NCBI GenBank assembly: GCA_945862065.1
Contig: CAMAWT010000005.1
Location: 83,983-147,982, forward strand
Length of the DNA: 64,000 bases
Origin: Flavobacterium psychrophilum
GTDB lineage: Bacteria; Bacteroidota; Bacteroidia; Flavobacteriales; Flavobacteriaceae
Reading direction: 5' to 3'
In this document: in pieces, positions 26,048 through 35,095 of the stretch
How positions within the stretch are numbered: position 1 is the first letter of the stretch
Layout of the letters: each line of letters opens with the position of its first letter
Notes under the pieces: generated by a model
Databases searched by the model: none
Seen by the model: only the letters and a program-made list of their open reading frames with translations
What the model was told of the DNA's origin: nothing
Position numbers and translations under genes: made by a program

Positions 26048-26455
26048 ATGAAAAAACAAGTATTTTCAGTAATGATTTTCGCAATATTCTCAACAACTGG
26101 ATTTGGACAAGAAAATAAAGCACCCAAAAGAGGAGCGGATAATGATGCCAACGGATGTATTGGCTCTGCTGGTTATTCGTATTCAAAATTAAAAAAAGAT
26201 TGTATCCGAGTTTTTGAACAAAGAATCCAATTGAATGAAGTAAGTAAAATTAAAAGTTACTCATCAATTGTTGCCGTTGTTTTTAAAGATGACAAATCAC
26301 TCGTAGAATTATTTATTCCAAATGAGAAAGAAAGCGTTCTTTTGAAACGAACAGGAAAAAGAGGAAATTACATTTGGAGAGACACAACTTATTCTTTGAC
26401 AGCCTCTGAAGCTTATGTTTTAAAAAAAGGCACTAAAATTATTTATAAATCATAA
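26048..26455 (+). CDS. Small secreted hypothetical protein
   Basis: The 135-residue protein has a signal peptide (MKKQVFSVMIFAIFSTTGFGQ). The mature part starts KAPKRGADNDANGCIGSAGYSYS and has two Cys that could pair, followed by a compact alpha/beta pattern (SSIVAVVFKDDKSLVELFIP, VLLKRTGKRGNYIWRD). The CIGSAGYxYS start recalls a small periplasmic family in Bacteroidota of unknown function. It lies 49 bp after the TonB-like gene and ends at a terminator, so it is probably last in the DUF151-thyA run. Confidence 0.75.
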   Translation: MKKQVFSVMIFAIFSTTGFGQENKAPKRGADNDANGCIGSAGYSYSKLKKDCIRVFEQRIQLNEVSKIKSYSSIVAVVFKDDKSLVELFIPNEKESVLLKRTGKRGNYIWRDTTYSLTASEAYVLKKGTKIIYKS

Positions 26456-26464
26456 TTCAAATTT

Positions 26465-26489
26465 AACCGCTCATTGAGCGGTTTTTTTG
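26465..26489 (+). terminator. Terminator after the small secreted protein gene
   Basis: The stem AACCGCTC/GAGCGGTT with a 3-nt loop is followed by T7. Confidence 0.92.
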
Positions 26490-26523
26490 TATCTTTAAAA
26501 TCTTATAAAGGATATAACAAATC

Positions 26524-27018
26524 ATGCAGAAAAGAACTATTATTCAAATTGCAGCAGCGGCAGAAAACAACGCATTAGGCAAAGACAACCAATTGTTATG
26601 GCATTTGCCAGATGATTTTAAGCATTTCAAGGACATTACCTCAGGGCATTATATCATCATGGGAAGGAAGACATTTGAAAGTTTTCCAAAACCGTTACCA
26701 AACAGAACCCACGTAATTATTACAAGAAATAAAGAATACAAAGCAGTTGGTTGTATTATTGTCAATTCAATAGAACAAGCAATTGAAGCAACTCCAGTTG
26801 ATGAAGATGTTTTTGTGGTAGGTGGCGCTGAAATATACCTCCAAGCTCTTAAATTCACTGATAAAATTGAATTAACACGCGTGCATCAAAACTTTGGAGC
26901 AGATGCTTTTTTTCCAGAATTAAACGAGAATGAATGGCAGTTAATAAAAAGTCAATACCATCCAAAAGACGAAAAACATCTAATCGATTTTACGTTTCAA
27001 ACATTTGTAAAAAAATAG
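26524..27018 (+). CDS. folA: Dihydrofolate reductase
   Basis: The 164-residue protein reduces dihydrofolate to tetrahydrofolate with NADPH. Family marks: IQIAAAAENNALGKDNQLLWHLPDD with the catalytic acidic residue (Asp in LPDDF), IMGRKTFESFPKPLPNRTHVIITR and the NADPH-binding VFVVGGAEIY, then FPELNENEW. Length is normal. It has a start region separate from the thyA run. Confidence 0.97.
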   Translation: MQKRTIIQIAAAAENNALGKDNQLLWHLPDDFKHFKDITSGHYIIMGRKTFESFPKPLPNRTHVIITRNKEYKAVGCIIVNSIEQAIEATPVDEDVFVVGGAEIYLQALKFTDKIELTRVHQNFGADAFFPELNENEWQLIKSQYHPKDEKHLIDFTFQTFVKK

Positions 27019-27042
27019 GCCTACATTTCTTTTTTCGTTTTG

Positions 27043-27050
27043 TACTTTTG
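27043..27050 (+). promoter_or_regulatory. -7 box of ubiE
   Basis: TACTTTTG is a perfect TAnnTTTG 20 bp before the ubiE ATG. No -33 box was found at proper spacing. Confidence 0.55.
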
Positions 27051-27070
27051 TGCCCTAAAAAATAATTTTA

Positions 27071-27802
27071 ATGGCTTCTAATATAACTCCGTACAAAGAT
27101 TCTTCTTTAGGAAAAAAAGAGCAAGTAGCTCAAATGTTTGATACTATTTCAGGAAATTACGACGGGTTAAATCGTGTGATATCTTTTGGAATAGATATTA
27201 AATGGAGAAAAAAAGTATTGCAATTGGTAGCTGCTAAAAATCCAGAAAGTATTCTTGACATTGCAACAGGTACAGGAGATTTGGCTATTTTAATGACTCA
27301 GACAAAAGCTTCAAAAATAATTGGGTTGGACATTTCTGAAGGAATGCTGGAAGTTGGTAGAAAAAAAATATCTGAAAAAAACTTACAAAACAAAATTGAA
27401 ATGATTTTGGGCGATTCTGAAAACATGCCCTTCCCTGATAATCATTTTGATGCCATAACTGTTTCTTTTGGGATTAGAAATTTTGAAACCCTTGAAAAAG
27501 GACTTTCAGAAATATTGAGGGTATTGAAACCAAATGGAATTTTTGTGATTTTAGAAACTTCAAATCCGACTAAAACACCCTATAAACAGGGATATAATTT
27601 TTATTCTAAATATATTTTGCCTTTAATTGGCAAGTTGTTTTCAAAAGATGATGTTGCTTATAAATATCTTTCAGAATCGGCAGCTGTTTTTCCTTTTGGA
27701 GAGGCTTTAAACAATATTTTGAGAAAAGTTGGGTTTATAGATGTAAAAGCAATGCCGCAAACATTTGGTGTTGCAACTATTTATTTCTCGTCCAAAAAAT
27801 AA
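27071..27802 (+). CDS. ubiE: Demethylmenaquinone methyltransferase
   Basis: The 243-residue class I SAM-dependent methyltransferase carries out the last step of menaquinone synthesis (also called MenG). Motif I is ILDIATGTGDLAI, the acidic end of strand 2 is IIGLDISEGML, and the UbiE signatures GDSENMPFPDNHFDAITVSFGIRNF and PNGIFVILETSNP are intact. Menaquinone, not ubiquinone, is the expected product in Bacteroidota. porT follows 6 bp later. Confidence 0.96.
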   Translation: MASNITPYKDSSLGKKEQVAQMFDTISGNYDGLNRVISFGIDIKWRKKVLQLVAAKNPESILDIATGTGDLAILMTQTKASKIIGLDISEGMLEVGRKKISEKNLQNKIEMILGDSENMPFPDNHFDAITVSFGIRNFETLEKGLSEILRVLKPNGIFVILETSNPTKTPYKQGYNFYSKYILPLIGKLFSKDDVAYKYLSESAAVFPFGEALNNILRKVGFIDVKAMPQTFGVATIYFSSKK

Positions 27803-27808
27803 TTTTAA

Positions 27809-28510
27809 ATGAAAAAAGTTGTTTTCATACTTCTGTTCTTGATTTGTCATCCAATTTTCGCTCAAACGAAAGGAATGTTTAGCAAATCGCCCATCATCAA
27901 TTTAGAAAATTGGGATAAACAACGCACGTATTGGGGCTATTATTTAGGGTTTAATTCATTCGATTTTAAATTTCACTATAAAAATCCGGCACAAGAAATA
28001 CTAGTAAATAAAAATTCAGGGTTTAATGTGGGTTTAATTGGTGATTTACGACTACATGAATACATCAACCTTCGTTTTGAACCAGGTTTGTATTTTACAC
28101 AAAGAGACTTGCAATTCACAAACATTGTAGATCCTAATGACGCAAAAAGAGAAGTAAAATCAACCTATATTCATTTTCCTTTATTATTGAAATTTTCCTC
28201 CAAAAGAACCGGTAATATTAGACCTTTTGTTGTTGGAGGATTATCTAGAACTTTAAATCTTTCTAGTAATTCTAATCTAATTGATGATAACGAACAAGAA
28301 ATATTTAGGGTGAAAAAGTGGACAAATAACTACGAGTTGGGATTTGGAATCGACTTATATACAGAATATTTTAAATTTACACCTTCAATTAGAGGCGTTT
28401 TTGGAATGGGCGACGAGCTGATTCGCGATAATGCTGCAAACAGCCCTTGGACAGGGAACGTTAATTCGATGAGTTCTAGAGCTGTTTTTATCAACTTTAC
28501 TTTTCAATAG
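27809..28510 (+). CDS. porT: Outer-membrane T9SS protein, PorT/SprT family
   Basis: The 233-residue protein has a signal peptide (MKKVVFILLFLICHPIFAQ) and an eight-strand-like barrel rich in Tyr/Phe/Gly (WGYYLGFNSFDFKFHY, RFEPGLYFTQRDLQF, FVVGGLSRTLNL, FINFTFQ). PorT/SprT is an essential component of type IX secretion. The ubiE-porT neighbourhood is typical of flavobacteria and supports the name. The last 14 bp overlap the convergent methyltransferase gene. Confidence 0.88.
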   Translation: MKKVVFILLFLICHPIFAQTKGMFSKSPIINLENWDKQRTYWGYYLGFNSFDFKFHYKNPAQEILVNKNSGFNVGLIGDLRLHEYINLRFEPGLYFTQRDLQFTNIVDPNDAKREVKSTYIHFPLLLKFSSKRTGNIRPFVVGGLSRTLNLSSNSNLIDDNEQEIFRVKKWTNNYELGFGIDLYTEYFKFTPSIRGVFGMGDELIRDNAANSPWTGNVNSMSSRAVFINFTFQ

Positions 28511-29234
28511 TATTTCTTTTAAATTCACTTAAAAAGATAGCGGTGGCTGTTGCAACATTTAAACTTTCTGCTTTTTGAAGTGCACCAAATTTTGGAATAG
28601 CAATTTTATGTGTAACCATTTTTTCAATTGATTCGGATATTCCATTTGCTTCATTACCTAAAATGATCATTGAATTTGCATCCAATTTTTCTGAATATAC
28701 ATTTTTTCCATCCATAAAAGTCCCATAAATAGGTAGTTTCGTTGAAGCTAAAAATTGTTCTAGATTTTCATAATAAACATGAACTCTTGTTACCGAACCC
28801 ATTGTGGCTTGAATTACTTTTGGATTGTATAAATCAACGGTATTCTCTGAACAAATTAAGTTTTTTACGCCATACCAGTCACATAATCTAATAATAGTTC
28901 CAAAATTTCCTGGATCACGAATATCGTCTAAAACTACCGTTAAATCTTTTAGTTGAAATTTTTGTTGGACAGGAATATGGAACAAAGCCAAACAATTATT
29001 TGGAGTTGCCAAACAAGTTATTTTTTTTAAATCACCTTCAGAAATTGTAGTTTTTTTTGAATCAGAAACTTCAGAAAAAATGGTTTCCGTAACAAACAAT
29101 TGTTCCAACACAAAATTTGATTGTAATAATTCTTGAATTACCTTTACACCCTCGGCAATAAAAAGTTGGTGTTTTTGCCTGTATTTTTTTTGTTGTAAAC
29201 TAGTTATTAGCTTAATTTGGTTTTTACTAACCAT
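28497..29234 (-). CDS. TrmH/SpoU-family RNA 2'-O-methyltransferase
   Basis: The 245-residue protein has an N-terminal substrate-binding domain (~1-95; QLFIAEGVKVIQELL) and a SPOUT knotted domain with motif 1 LDDIRDPGNFGTIIR, motif 2 IILGNEANGI and motif 3 KAESLNVATATAI. The exact rRNA or tRNA target cannot be told. It is divergent from tamL, with a 34-bp gap, and overlaps the end of porT by 14 bp. Confidence 0.93.
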   Translation of the reverse strand: MVSKNQIKLITSLQQKKYRQKHQLFIAEGVKVIQELLQSNFVLEQLFVTETIFSEVSDSKKTTISEGDLKKITCLATPNNCLALFHIPVQQKFQLKDLTVVLDDIRDPGNFGTIIRLCDWYGVKNLICSENTVDLYNPKVIQATMGSVTRVHVYYENLEQFLASTKLPIYGTFMDGKNVYSEKLDANSMIILGNEANGISESIEKMVTHKIAIPKFGALQKAESLNVATATAIFLSEFKRNTIEK

Positions 29235-29242
29235 AAAAAATG

Positions 29243-29250
29243 TACTTTTG
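29243..29250 (+). promoter_or_regulatory. -7 box of tamL
   Basis: TACTTTTG is a perfect TAnnTTTG 18 bp before the TTG start at 29269. It lies in the 34-bp gap between divergent genes. Confidence 0.58.
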
Positions 29251-29268
29251 AATTAAAATTAGCCTACT

Positions 29269-31821
29269 TTGAAAAAACCCATTACAAAAATATCATTATT
29301 TATTTTAATAAGCTTCATTGTTCTAGCATGTAATTCGACAAAACGAATTCCAATGGGGAAAAGATTGCTTACAAATGTTGAAATTTCCGTAAATGATTCG
29401 AAAAATAAAGAGGAAGATGTTTTTTTTCAATTATATCAAAAACCAAATTCAAAATTTTTAGGATATCGATTGCGTCTAGGATTACACAACTTAGCAAAAC
29501 CAAAACGAGATTCACTTTATCATGTTTGGCTTTCCAAAAAACCCAAAACACATCGTTTTTTGACTCAATTACTATCTGAAAAGCAAGTGGATAGATTGGG
29601 AAAATCCTTTTTGGTTTCGGGTTTGGATAATTTTTTGATGAATTTAGGAGAGCCTCCGGTAGTATTTGATTCTGTTAGCACCAAAAAATCATTAAAAAGA
29701 TTGCAATCCTATTATTATAACAAAGGGTATTTTAATGTAAAATCTTCCTTTATTTCGGATACATCCAAAACAAAAAAAATCGGGTTAAATTATAAAATTG
29801 ATTTAGGAATGCCTTTTCTACTGGATAGCTTACGTACAGACATTTCATCAAAAGTTCTTGATTCGATATATAATTCTAAAAAGGCAAACTCTTTTATTAT
29901 ATCAAATAAACAATATAAAACAGAAGATTTTGATAAAGAGCGAATTCGAATTACAAATGATTTTAAAAATAATGGCGTCTTTTTTTTTCAACCTAATTAC
30001 ATTGTTTTCAATCTAGATACCATCAATACAAATAAAAAAGCAAACGTTAAATTAGTTATTAGAGATCAAGAAATTCGTGTAAACGATTCTATGAAAACAC
30101 AACCTTTTAAGATGTTTACAGTTAATAAAATCAATATTTATACTGATGTTTCAAACAAGAAAAATAGTATTATTGTAAAAGATAGTGTTATGTATAATGG
30201 TTTTAATTTATATAGTGAGAATAAATTAAGATACAGACCAAAATCTTTAACTGATGCTGTTTTTATTACTCCGGGAAGTTTATATTCTGAAACCAAAACA
30301 ATTCTTACGTCAAAGTACTTAAGTAATCTAAAAGTATTTGACTATCCTACAATTAATTACCAAATTGATCCAAAAAATGATAAGGCGCTTATTGCGAATA
30401 TTTTTTTGACACCAAGAGAGAAATACAGGTTTGGAATTTCAGCTGATTTTATTCGTTCGAACATTCAAGATTTTGGAATTTCGGGCAATACTTCTTTAAA
30501 AATTAACAACGTTTTGAATGGCGCCGAAACTTTTCAAATTGGATTGAGAGGAAATGTTGGTGCGTCAAAAGATTTAGCAAATCCTAACAATAATTTTTTC
30601 AATATATCAGAATATGGTATTGATGCCAAATTAAATTTTCCAAGAATATTTTTTCCTTTTAAAACCGAAAAAATCATTCCGAAAAGCATGATTCCAACAA
30701 CAACTCTCAGCATTGGATATGCAAAGCAAACCAACATTGGGTTGGATAAACAAAGTTTTACAGGGTCTTTTACTTATAATTGGACACCCGAAAAAAGTAA
30801 GTCGGTAAAATTCTCGCTCATTGATATTCAGTATATTAAAAATGTTAACGTTGGAAATTATTATAATGTGTATTCTTCTTCATACAATACATTAAATGAA
30901 ATTGCTATTAAATATAATGCAGACCCGACCTACTTTTACAATGATGATTATGCAGATGGATTGATTATTGAAAAAGGTATTCAAGATTATTTTACAAATA
31001 GTGCTGTTTTAGATCAAATCGGACAAAACGAGACAGACATCAAAAGGGTTTTTAGTGTTTTTGAACGTAAAAAAAGGCTTACAGAAAACAATTTAATAGT
31101 ATCATCAAGTGTTCAATTTAATTATAACTCTCAGAAAGATGCTATTGATGAGAATTATTTTGCCATTAAAACTAAATTTGAGACTGCGGGCAATATATTA
31201 TCGTTACTTTCTAGGGTGTCAAATGAAATTCAAAATCAAGAATCAAAGACATTATTTAATGTGATTTATTCGCAGTACGCAAAAGCTGAATTTGAACATG
31301 TTAAACATTGGGAATTAGGTAGGAAAAAAGTTTTTGCAGTTAGAAGTTTTTTCGGAATTGCAGTTCCCTATGGTAACTCATCAAGCATTCCGTTTTCAAG
31401 AAGTTATTTTGCAGGTGGCGCCAACGACATCAGAGCATGGCAACCTTATAGTTTAGGTCCAGGTTCAAGTGTGGGCTTTTTAGATTTTAATGAGGCAAAT
31501 ATGAAAATAACGTGCAATGCAGAATATAGATTTCCTGTTTTTGCAAAAATATATGGAGCATTATTTGTTGATGCGGGGAATATTTGGAATGTTTTTGACA
31601 ATATTGACGATCCAAAATATAAATTTGAAGGACTAAAATCATTGCAAAATACAGCCATTGGTTCAGGATTTGGAATTAGATATGACTTTGGTCTCTTGAT
31701 TTTTAGAGGAGATTTTGGTCTCAAAACATATAATCCGTCTAAAGAAGATGGCGAAAAATGGTTTAAAGAAGTCACTTTATCAAAAACAGTTGTAAATATT
31801 GGAATAAATTATCCATTCTAA
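29269..31821 (+). CDS. tamL: Lipidated BamA/TamA-family outer-membrane protein (TamL-like)
   Basis: The 850-residue protein starts at a TTG (29269): an in-frame stop at 29260 rules out earlier starts, and only this start gives the lipoprotein signal with lipobox IVLAC. POTRA-like repeats fill ~30-390. The C-terminal Omp85 barrel has the substrate-insertion motif as SYFAGGANDIRAWQ and a last part DAGNIWNV...GFGIRYDFG, ending INYPF. A lipid-anchored Omp85 protein is the definition of TamL in Bacteroidota, which partners with TamB in envelope assembly; no tamB gene follows here. Confidence 0.92.
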   Translation: MKKPITKISLFILISFIVLACNSTKRIPMGKRLLTNVEISVNDSKNKEEDVFFQLYQKPNSKFLGYRLRLGLHNLAKPKRDSLYHVWLSKKPKTHRFLTQLLSEKQVDRLGKSFLVSGLDNFLMNLGEPPVVFDSVSTKKSLKRLQSYYYNKGYFNVKSSFISDTSKTKKIGLNYKIDLGMPFLLDSLRTDISSKVLDSIYNSKKANSFIISNKQYKTEDFDKERIRITNDFKNNGVFFFQPNYIVFNLDTINTNKKANVKLVIRDQEIRVNDSMKTQPFKMFTVNKINIYTDVSNKKNSIIVKDSVMYNGFNLYSENKLRYRPKSLTDAVFITPGSLYSETKTILTSKYLSNLKVFDYPTINYQIDPKNDKALIANIFLTPREKYRFGISADFIRSNIQDFGISGNTSLKINNVLNGAETFQIGLRGNVGASKDLANPNNNFFNISEYGIDAKLNFPRIFFPFKTEKIIPKSMIPTTTLSIGYAKQTNIGLDKQSFTGSFTYNWTPEKSKSVKFSLIDIQYIKNVNVGNYYNVYSSSYNTLNEIAIKYNADPTYFYNDDYADGLIIEKGIQDYFTNSAVLDQIGQNETDIKRVFSVFERKKRLTENNLIVSSSVQFNYNSQKDAIDENYFAIKTKFETAGNILSLLSRVSNEIQNQESKTLFNVIYSQYAKAEFEHVKHWELGRKKVFAVRSFFGIAVPYGNSSSIPFSRSYFAGGANDIRAWQPYSLGPGSSVGFLDFNEANMKITCNAEYRFPVFAKIYGALFVDAGNIWNVFDNIDDPKYKFEGLKSLQNTAIGSGFGIRYDFGLLIFRGDFGLKTYNPSKEDGEKWFKEVTLSKTVVNIGINYPF

Positions 31822-31834
31822 AATTAGAAATTAT

Positions 31835-31842
31835 TATTTTTG
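31835..31842 (+). promoter_or_regulatory. -7 box of fbaA
   Basis: TATTTTTG is a perfect TAnnTTTG 29 bp before the fbaA ATG. No clear -33 box. Confidence 0.52.
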
Positions 31843-31871
31843 CACACTTAACTATTAAATAAATAAATACA

Positions 31872-32939
31872 ATGGCTCATAACATTAAACCTGGAGTTGC
31901 TACTGGAGATGAAGTACAAGCAATTTTTAATTACGCTAAAGAAAAAGGATTTGCTTTACCAGCAGTTAACGTTACAGGGTCTAGCACGGTAAACGGTGTA
32001 ATGGAAACAGCTGCAAAATTAAATGCACCTGTTATCATTCAGTTTTCTAATGGTGGCGCACTATTTAATGCGGGTAAAGGACTTTCAAATGTTGATGAGC
32101 AAGCAGCTATTTTAGGGGGAATTGCAGGAGCTAAACATATTCATACTCTTGCCGAGGCTTATGGTGCAACGGTTATATTACATACCGATCATTGTGCCAA
32201 AAAATTACTTCCTTGGATTGATGGTTTATTAGATGCTTCTGAAAAACATTTTGCAGAAACTGGAAAATCGTTATTTTCTTCTCACATGATTGACCTTTCA
32301 GAAGAGCCAATTGAAGAAAATATTGAAATTTGCAAAACATATCTTGCTAGAATGAGCAAAATCGGAATGACTTTGGAAATTGAATTAGGAATAACTGGTG
32401 GAGAAGAAGATGGAGTTGATAATTCGGATGTAGATAGCTCTAAACTATATACTCAACCAGAAGAAGTTGCTTATGCTTATGAAGAACTTTCTAAAATTAG
32501 TAATAAATTTACAATTGCAGCTGCTTTTGGAAATGTACACGGAGTTTACAAACCAGGAAATGTTAAGCTAACTCCAAAAATCTTGAAAAATTCTCAAGAT
32601 TATGTTCAAAACAAATTCAATACAGGTCCAAATCCAGTTGATTTTGTTTTTCATGGAGGTTCAGGTTCTACATTAGAAGAAATCAGAGAAGGTATTTCTT
32701 ACGGAGTAGTAAAAATGAATATTGACACAGATTTACAATTCGCTTTCACAGAAGGAGTTAGAGATTATGTTATTAAAAATGTTGATTATTTGAAAACTCA
32801 AATAGGAAATCCAGAAGGATCTGAAGTTCCAAATAAAAAATATTATGACCCAAGAAAATGGGTTAGAGAAGGTGAAGTTACTTTCAATACTAGATTGGAG
32901 CAAGCTTTTGCTGATTTAAACAACGTAAACACATTATAA
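31872..32939 (+). CDS. fbaA: Fructose-bisphosphate aldolase, class II
   Basis: The 355-residue zinc-dependent aldolase of glycolysis and gluconeogenesis belongs to the long E. coli FbaA-like group. It shows the first Zn ligand in ILHTDHCAKK, the ELGITGGEEDGVDNS loop typical of this group, HGVYKPGNVKL with further Zn ligands, VFHGGSGS and the NIDTDLQFAFTEG phosphate-binding region. Length is normal. It is followed by an inverted repeat and then accD. Confidence 0.98.
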   Translation: MAHNIKPGVATGDEVQAIFNYAKEKGFALPAVNVTGSSTVNGVMETAAKLNAPVIIQFSNGGALFNAGKGLSNVDEQAAILGGIAGAKHIHTLAEAYGATVILHTDHCAKKLLPWIDGLLDASEKHFAETGKSLFSSHMIDLSEEPIEENIEICKTYLARMSKIGMTLEIELGITGGEEDGVDNSDVDSSKLYTQPEEVAYAYEELSKISNKFTIAAAFGNVHGVYKPGNVKLTPKILKNSQDYVQNKFNTGPNPVDFVFHGGSGSTLEEIREGISYGVVKMNIDTDLQFAFTEGVRDYVIKNVDYLKTQIGNPEGSEVPNKKYYDPRKWVREGEVTFNTRLEQAFADLNNVNTL

Positions 32940-32944
32940 AAATT

Positions 32945-32985
32945 ATGAATTACGAATTATTACAATATCATAATTCGTAATTCAT
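32945..32985. repeat. 16-bp inverted repeat between fbaA and accD
   Basis: ATGAATTACGAATTAT (32945-32960) and its perfect reverse complement (32970-32985) are separated by 9 nt. A third partial arm, TAATTCATAAT, lies at 32992-33002 and could compete. There is no T run directly after the stem, so it may be a processing or attenuation hairpin or a dispersed palindrome. Confidence 0.7.
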
Positions 32986-33010
32986 ATTGTATAATTCATA
33001 ATAATAAACT

Positions 33011-33865
33011 ATGGCTTGGTTTAAAAGAACAGAAAAGGGAATTACAACCGCTACAGAAGACAAAAAGGATGTTCCAAAAGGGCTTTGGTACAAATCGCCT
33101 ACTGGAAAAATTATTGATCAAGAAGAACTTTCTCGAAATCTATGGGTAAGCCCTGAAGATGATTTTCATGTTCGAATAGGAAGTAAAGAATATTTTGAAA
33201 TTCTTTTTGATGATAATGAATTCAAAGAATTAGATCAAAAAATGACATCAAAAGATCCGCTTCATTTTGAGGATACTAAAAAATATTCTGATCGATTGAA
33301 AGATGTTCAGGCAAAGACTAGCCTGTATGATGCCGTTCGGACAGGTGTTGGAAAATCTAAAGGAAACGAATTGGTTATTTGTTGTATGGATTTTGCCTTT
33401 ATTGGTGGTTCTATGGGAGCTGTTGTCGGTGAAAAAATTGCACGTGGAATTGATTATGCAATCAAAAACAGACTGCCATTTGTGATGATTTCAAAATCGG
33501 GTGGTGCTCGTATGATGGAGGCGGCCTATTCATTAATGCAATTAGCTAAGACATCAGCAAAATTAGCGCAGTTGGCGGATGAAAAATTACCTTATATTTC
33601 ATTATGTACCGATCCAACAACTGGCGGAACAACTGCATCTTATGCAATGCTAGGAGATATTAACATCTCTGAGCCAGGAGCTTTAATAGGATTTGCTGGA
33701 CCAAGAGTTGTAAGAGATACCACAGGTAAAGATTTACCAGAAGGATTTCAAACTGCCGAGTTTGTATTGGAACACGGATTTTTAGATTTCATCGCTGCCA
33801 GAAAAGACATGAAAGATAAAATTAATTTATACATTGATTTGATTTTGAATCAAGAAATTAGATAA
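33011..33865 (+). CDS. accD: Acetyl-CoA carboxylase carboxyltransferase subunit beta, zinc-finger-less
   Basis: The 284-residue protein is half of the carboxyltransferase that makes malonyl-CoA with AccA. The crotonase-fold core is intact: [59 protein letters not shown]. The N-terminal zinc ribbon is degenerate: where E. coli AccD has two CxxC pairs, this protein has WYKSPTGK and WVSPEDDFH and no Cys in the first 60 residues. The name is secure from the core; the missing Zn site probably reflects its lineage. A terminator follows at once. Confidence 0.96.
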   Translation: MAWFKRTEKGITTATEDKKDVPKGLWYKSPTGKIIDQEELSRNLWVSPEDDFHVRIGSKEYFEILFDDNEFKELDQKMTSKDPLHFEDTKKYSDRLKDVQAKTSLYDAVRTGVGKSKGNELVICCMDFAFIGGSMGAVVGEKIARGIDYAIKNRLPFVMISKSGGARMMEAAYSLMQLAKTSAKLAQLADEKLPYISLCTDPTTGGTTASYAMLGDINISEPGALIGFAGPRVVRDTTGKDLPEGFQTAEFVLEHGFLDFIAARKDMKDKINLYIDLILNQEIR

Positions 33866-33867
33866 AA

Positions 33868-33899
33868 AAATTCCCAAGTTTTTTCTTGGGATTTTTTTT
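33868..33899 (+). terminator. Terminator of accD
   Basis: The stem AAATTCCCAAG/CTTGGGATTT with a T loop is followed by T5 or more. The TTG at 33899 falls in its tail and cannot be a start of the next gene. Confidence 0.9.
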
Positions 33900-33919
33900 T
33901 GATTATTTTTACAAAAAAA

Positions 33920-34684
33920 ATGATTGCCAAAATAAAAACCACTGAAACAGAAGTTACCGTAGATTTATCAAAACCTACTGACATTTCTTTGTCATTAACA
34001 AATACAGATCAAAATCCAATTGCTTGGTACATTGATAAACCAGAAATAGAACCGGTAGTTTTTGGAGATTGGATTGGAAAAGTTACAGAAGGAAGTTCGA
34101 CCAATTTCAATTCTATTTTTTTTAATCCACACGGTCACGGCACACACACCGAATGTTTGGGTCATATTACAAAAGATTTTTATTCCATCAATCAATGTTT
34201 AAAGCAGTTTTTTTTCACGGCCGAACTTGTTTCGATTCAACCAGAAAAAACAGATGACGATTTGGTTATTTCATTAAATCAAATCCAACAAGCACTCGAC
34301 GGCAAAAATCCAGAAGCACTCGTTATTCGAACCTTGCCAAATTTGAACACAAAAAAACATACCAATTACTCCAAAACAAATCCGCCCTATTTGTCGGAAG
34401 CTGCAGCAGCTTATATAAAATCGATTGGAATTCAGCATTTATTGATAGATTTACCAAGTGTTGATAGGGAAGAAGATGAAGGTAAGCTATTGGCACATAA
34501 AGCATTTTGGAATGTTAAAGATGTCAATCAACTAAATCATGATGCTCGATTGAGTTGTACCATTACAGAGTTAATCTTTGTTCCAAATGAAATTTTAGAC
34601 GGAAGTTATCTGCTAAATTTACAAATCGCATCGTTTGAAAATGATGCAAGTCCGAGCAAACCCTTATTATATAAATTTTTGTAA
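33920..34684 (+). CDS. Cyclase-family (kynurenine formamidase-like) metal hydrolase
   Basis: The protein has 254 residues from the ATG at 33920, the first start after the accD terminator. The cyclase-family metal site is visible as HGHGTHTECLGH (usual form HxGTHxD; here Glu replaces Asp), with LLIDLPSVDREEDEGKL later. Members include bacterial arylformamidase KynB, but no other kynurenine genes are nearby and the substrate is unknown. Its stop codon overlaps the start of the YjbR gene by one base (TAATG), indicating translational coupling. Confidence 0.85.
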   Translation: MIAKIKTTETEVTVDLSKPTDISLSLTNTDQNPIAWYIDKPEIEPVVFGDWIGKVTEGSSTNFNSIFFNPHGHGTHTECLGHITKDFYSINQCLKQFFFTAELVSIQPEKTDDDLVISLNQIQQALDGKNPEALVIRTLPNLNTKKHTNYSKTNPPYLSEAAAAYIKSIGIQHLLIDLPSVDREEDEGKLLAHKAFWNVKDVNQLNHDARLSCTITELIFVPNEILDGSYLLNLQIASFENDASPSKPLLYKFL

Positions 34685-35049
34685 TGGATATTCAACAATT
34701 TTATGAATTTTGTTTGGCCAAAAAAGGGGTAACAGAACATTTTCCATTCGATAAAGATACGTTGGTTTTTAAAGTAGGGGGTAAAATGTTTGCCCTTACA
34801 TCGTTATCCGAATGGGAAAAAGGAAATCCTTCGATTAATTTAAAATGTGACCCAGAACGGGCTTTAGAATTGAGATCGGAATATGAATATATTATTCCTG
34901 GATGGCACATGAGCAAATCTCATTGGAACACTGTAAAATTAAATGGAGATGTTGATAATAAGTTGATTGTGGAATTGATTTCTCATTCATATGAAATAAT
35001 TTTCCAAAGTTTATCCAAAAAAATTAAAACTGAAATAGAACAAATATAA
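34684..35049 (+). CDS. MmcQ/YjbR-family protein
   Basis: The 121-residue small alpha/beta protein has the family marks LAKKGVTEHFPFDKDTLVFKVGGKMFALT, INLKCDPERALELR and IIPGWHMSKSHWNTV. The CyaY-like YjbR fold has been proposed to bind DNA, but the function is not established. It is coupled to the upstream cyclase-family gene by a one-base overlap. Confidence 0.92.
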   Translation: MDIQQFYEFCLAKKGVTEHFPFDKDTLVFKVGGKMFALTSLSEWEKGNPSINLKCDPERALELRSEYEYIIPGWHMSKSHWNTVKLNGDVDNKLIVELISHSYEIIFQSLSKKIKTEIEQI

Positions 35050-35059
35050 ATTTAGGCAT

Positions 35060-35067
35060 TACTTTTG
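35060..35067 (+). promoter_or_regulatory. -7 box of the PH-domain gene
   Basis: TACTTTTG is a perfect TAnnTTTG 28 bp before the ATG at 35096. Confidence 0.52.
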
Positions 35068-35095
35068 TAATCCATTATCAACTAAAACCACTATT

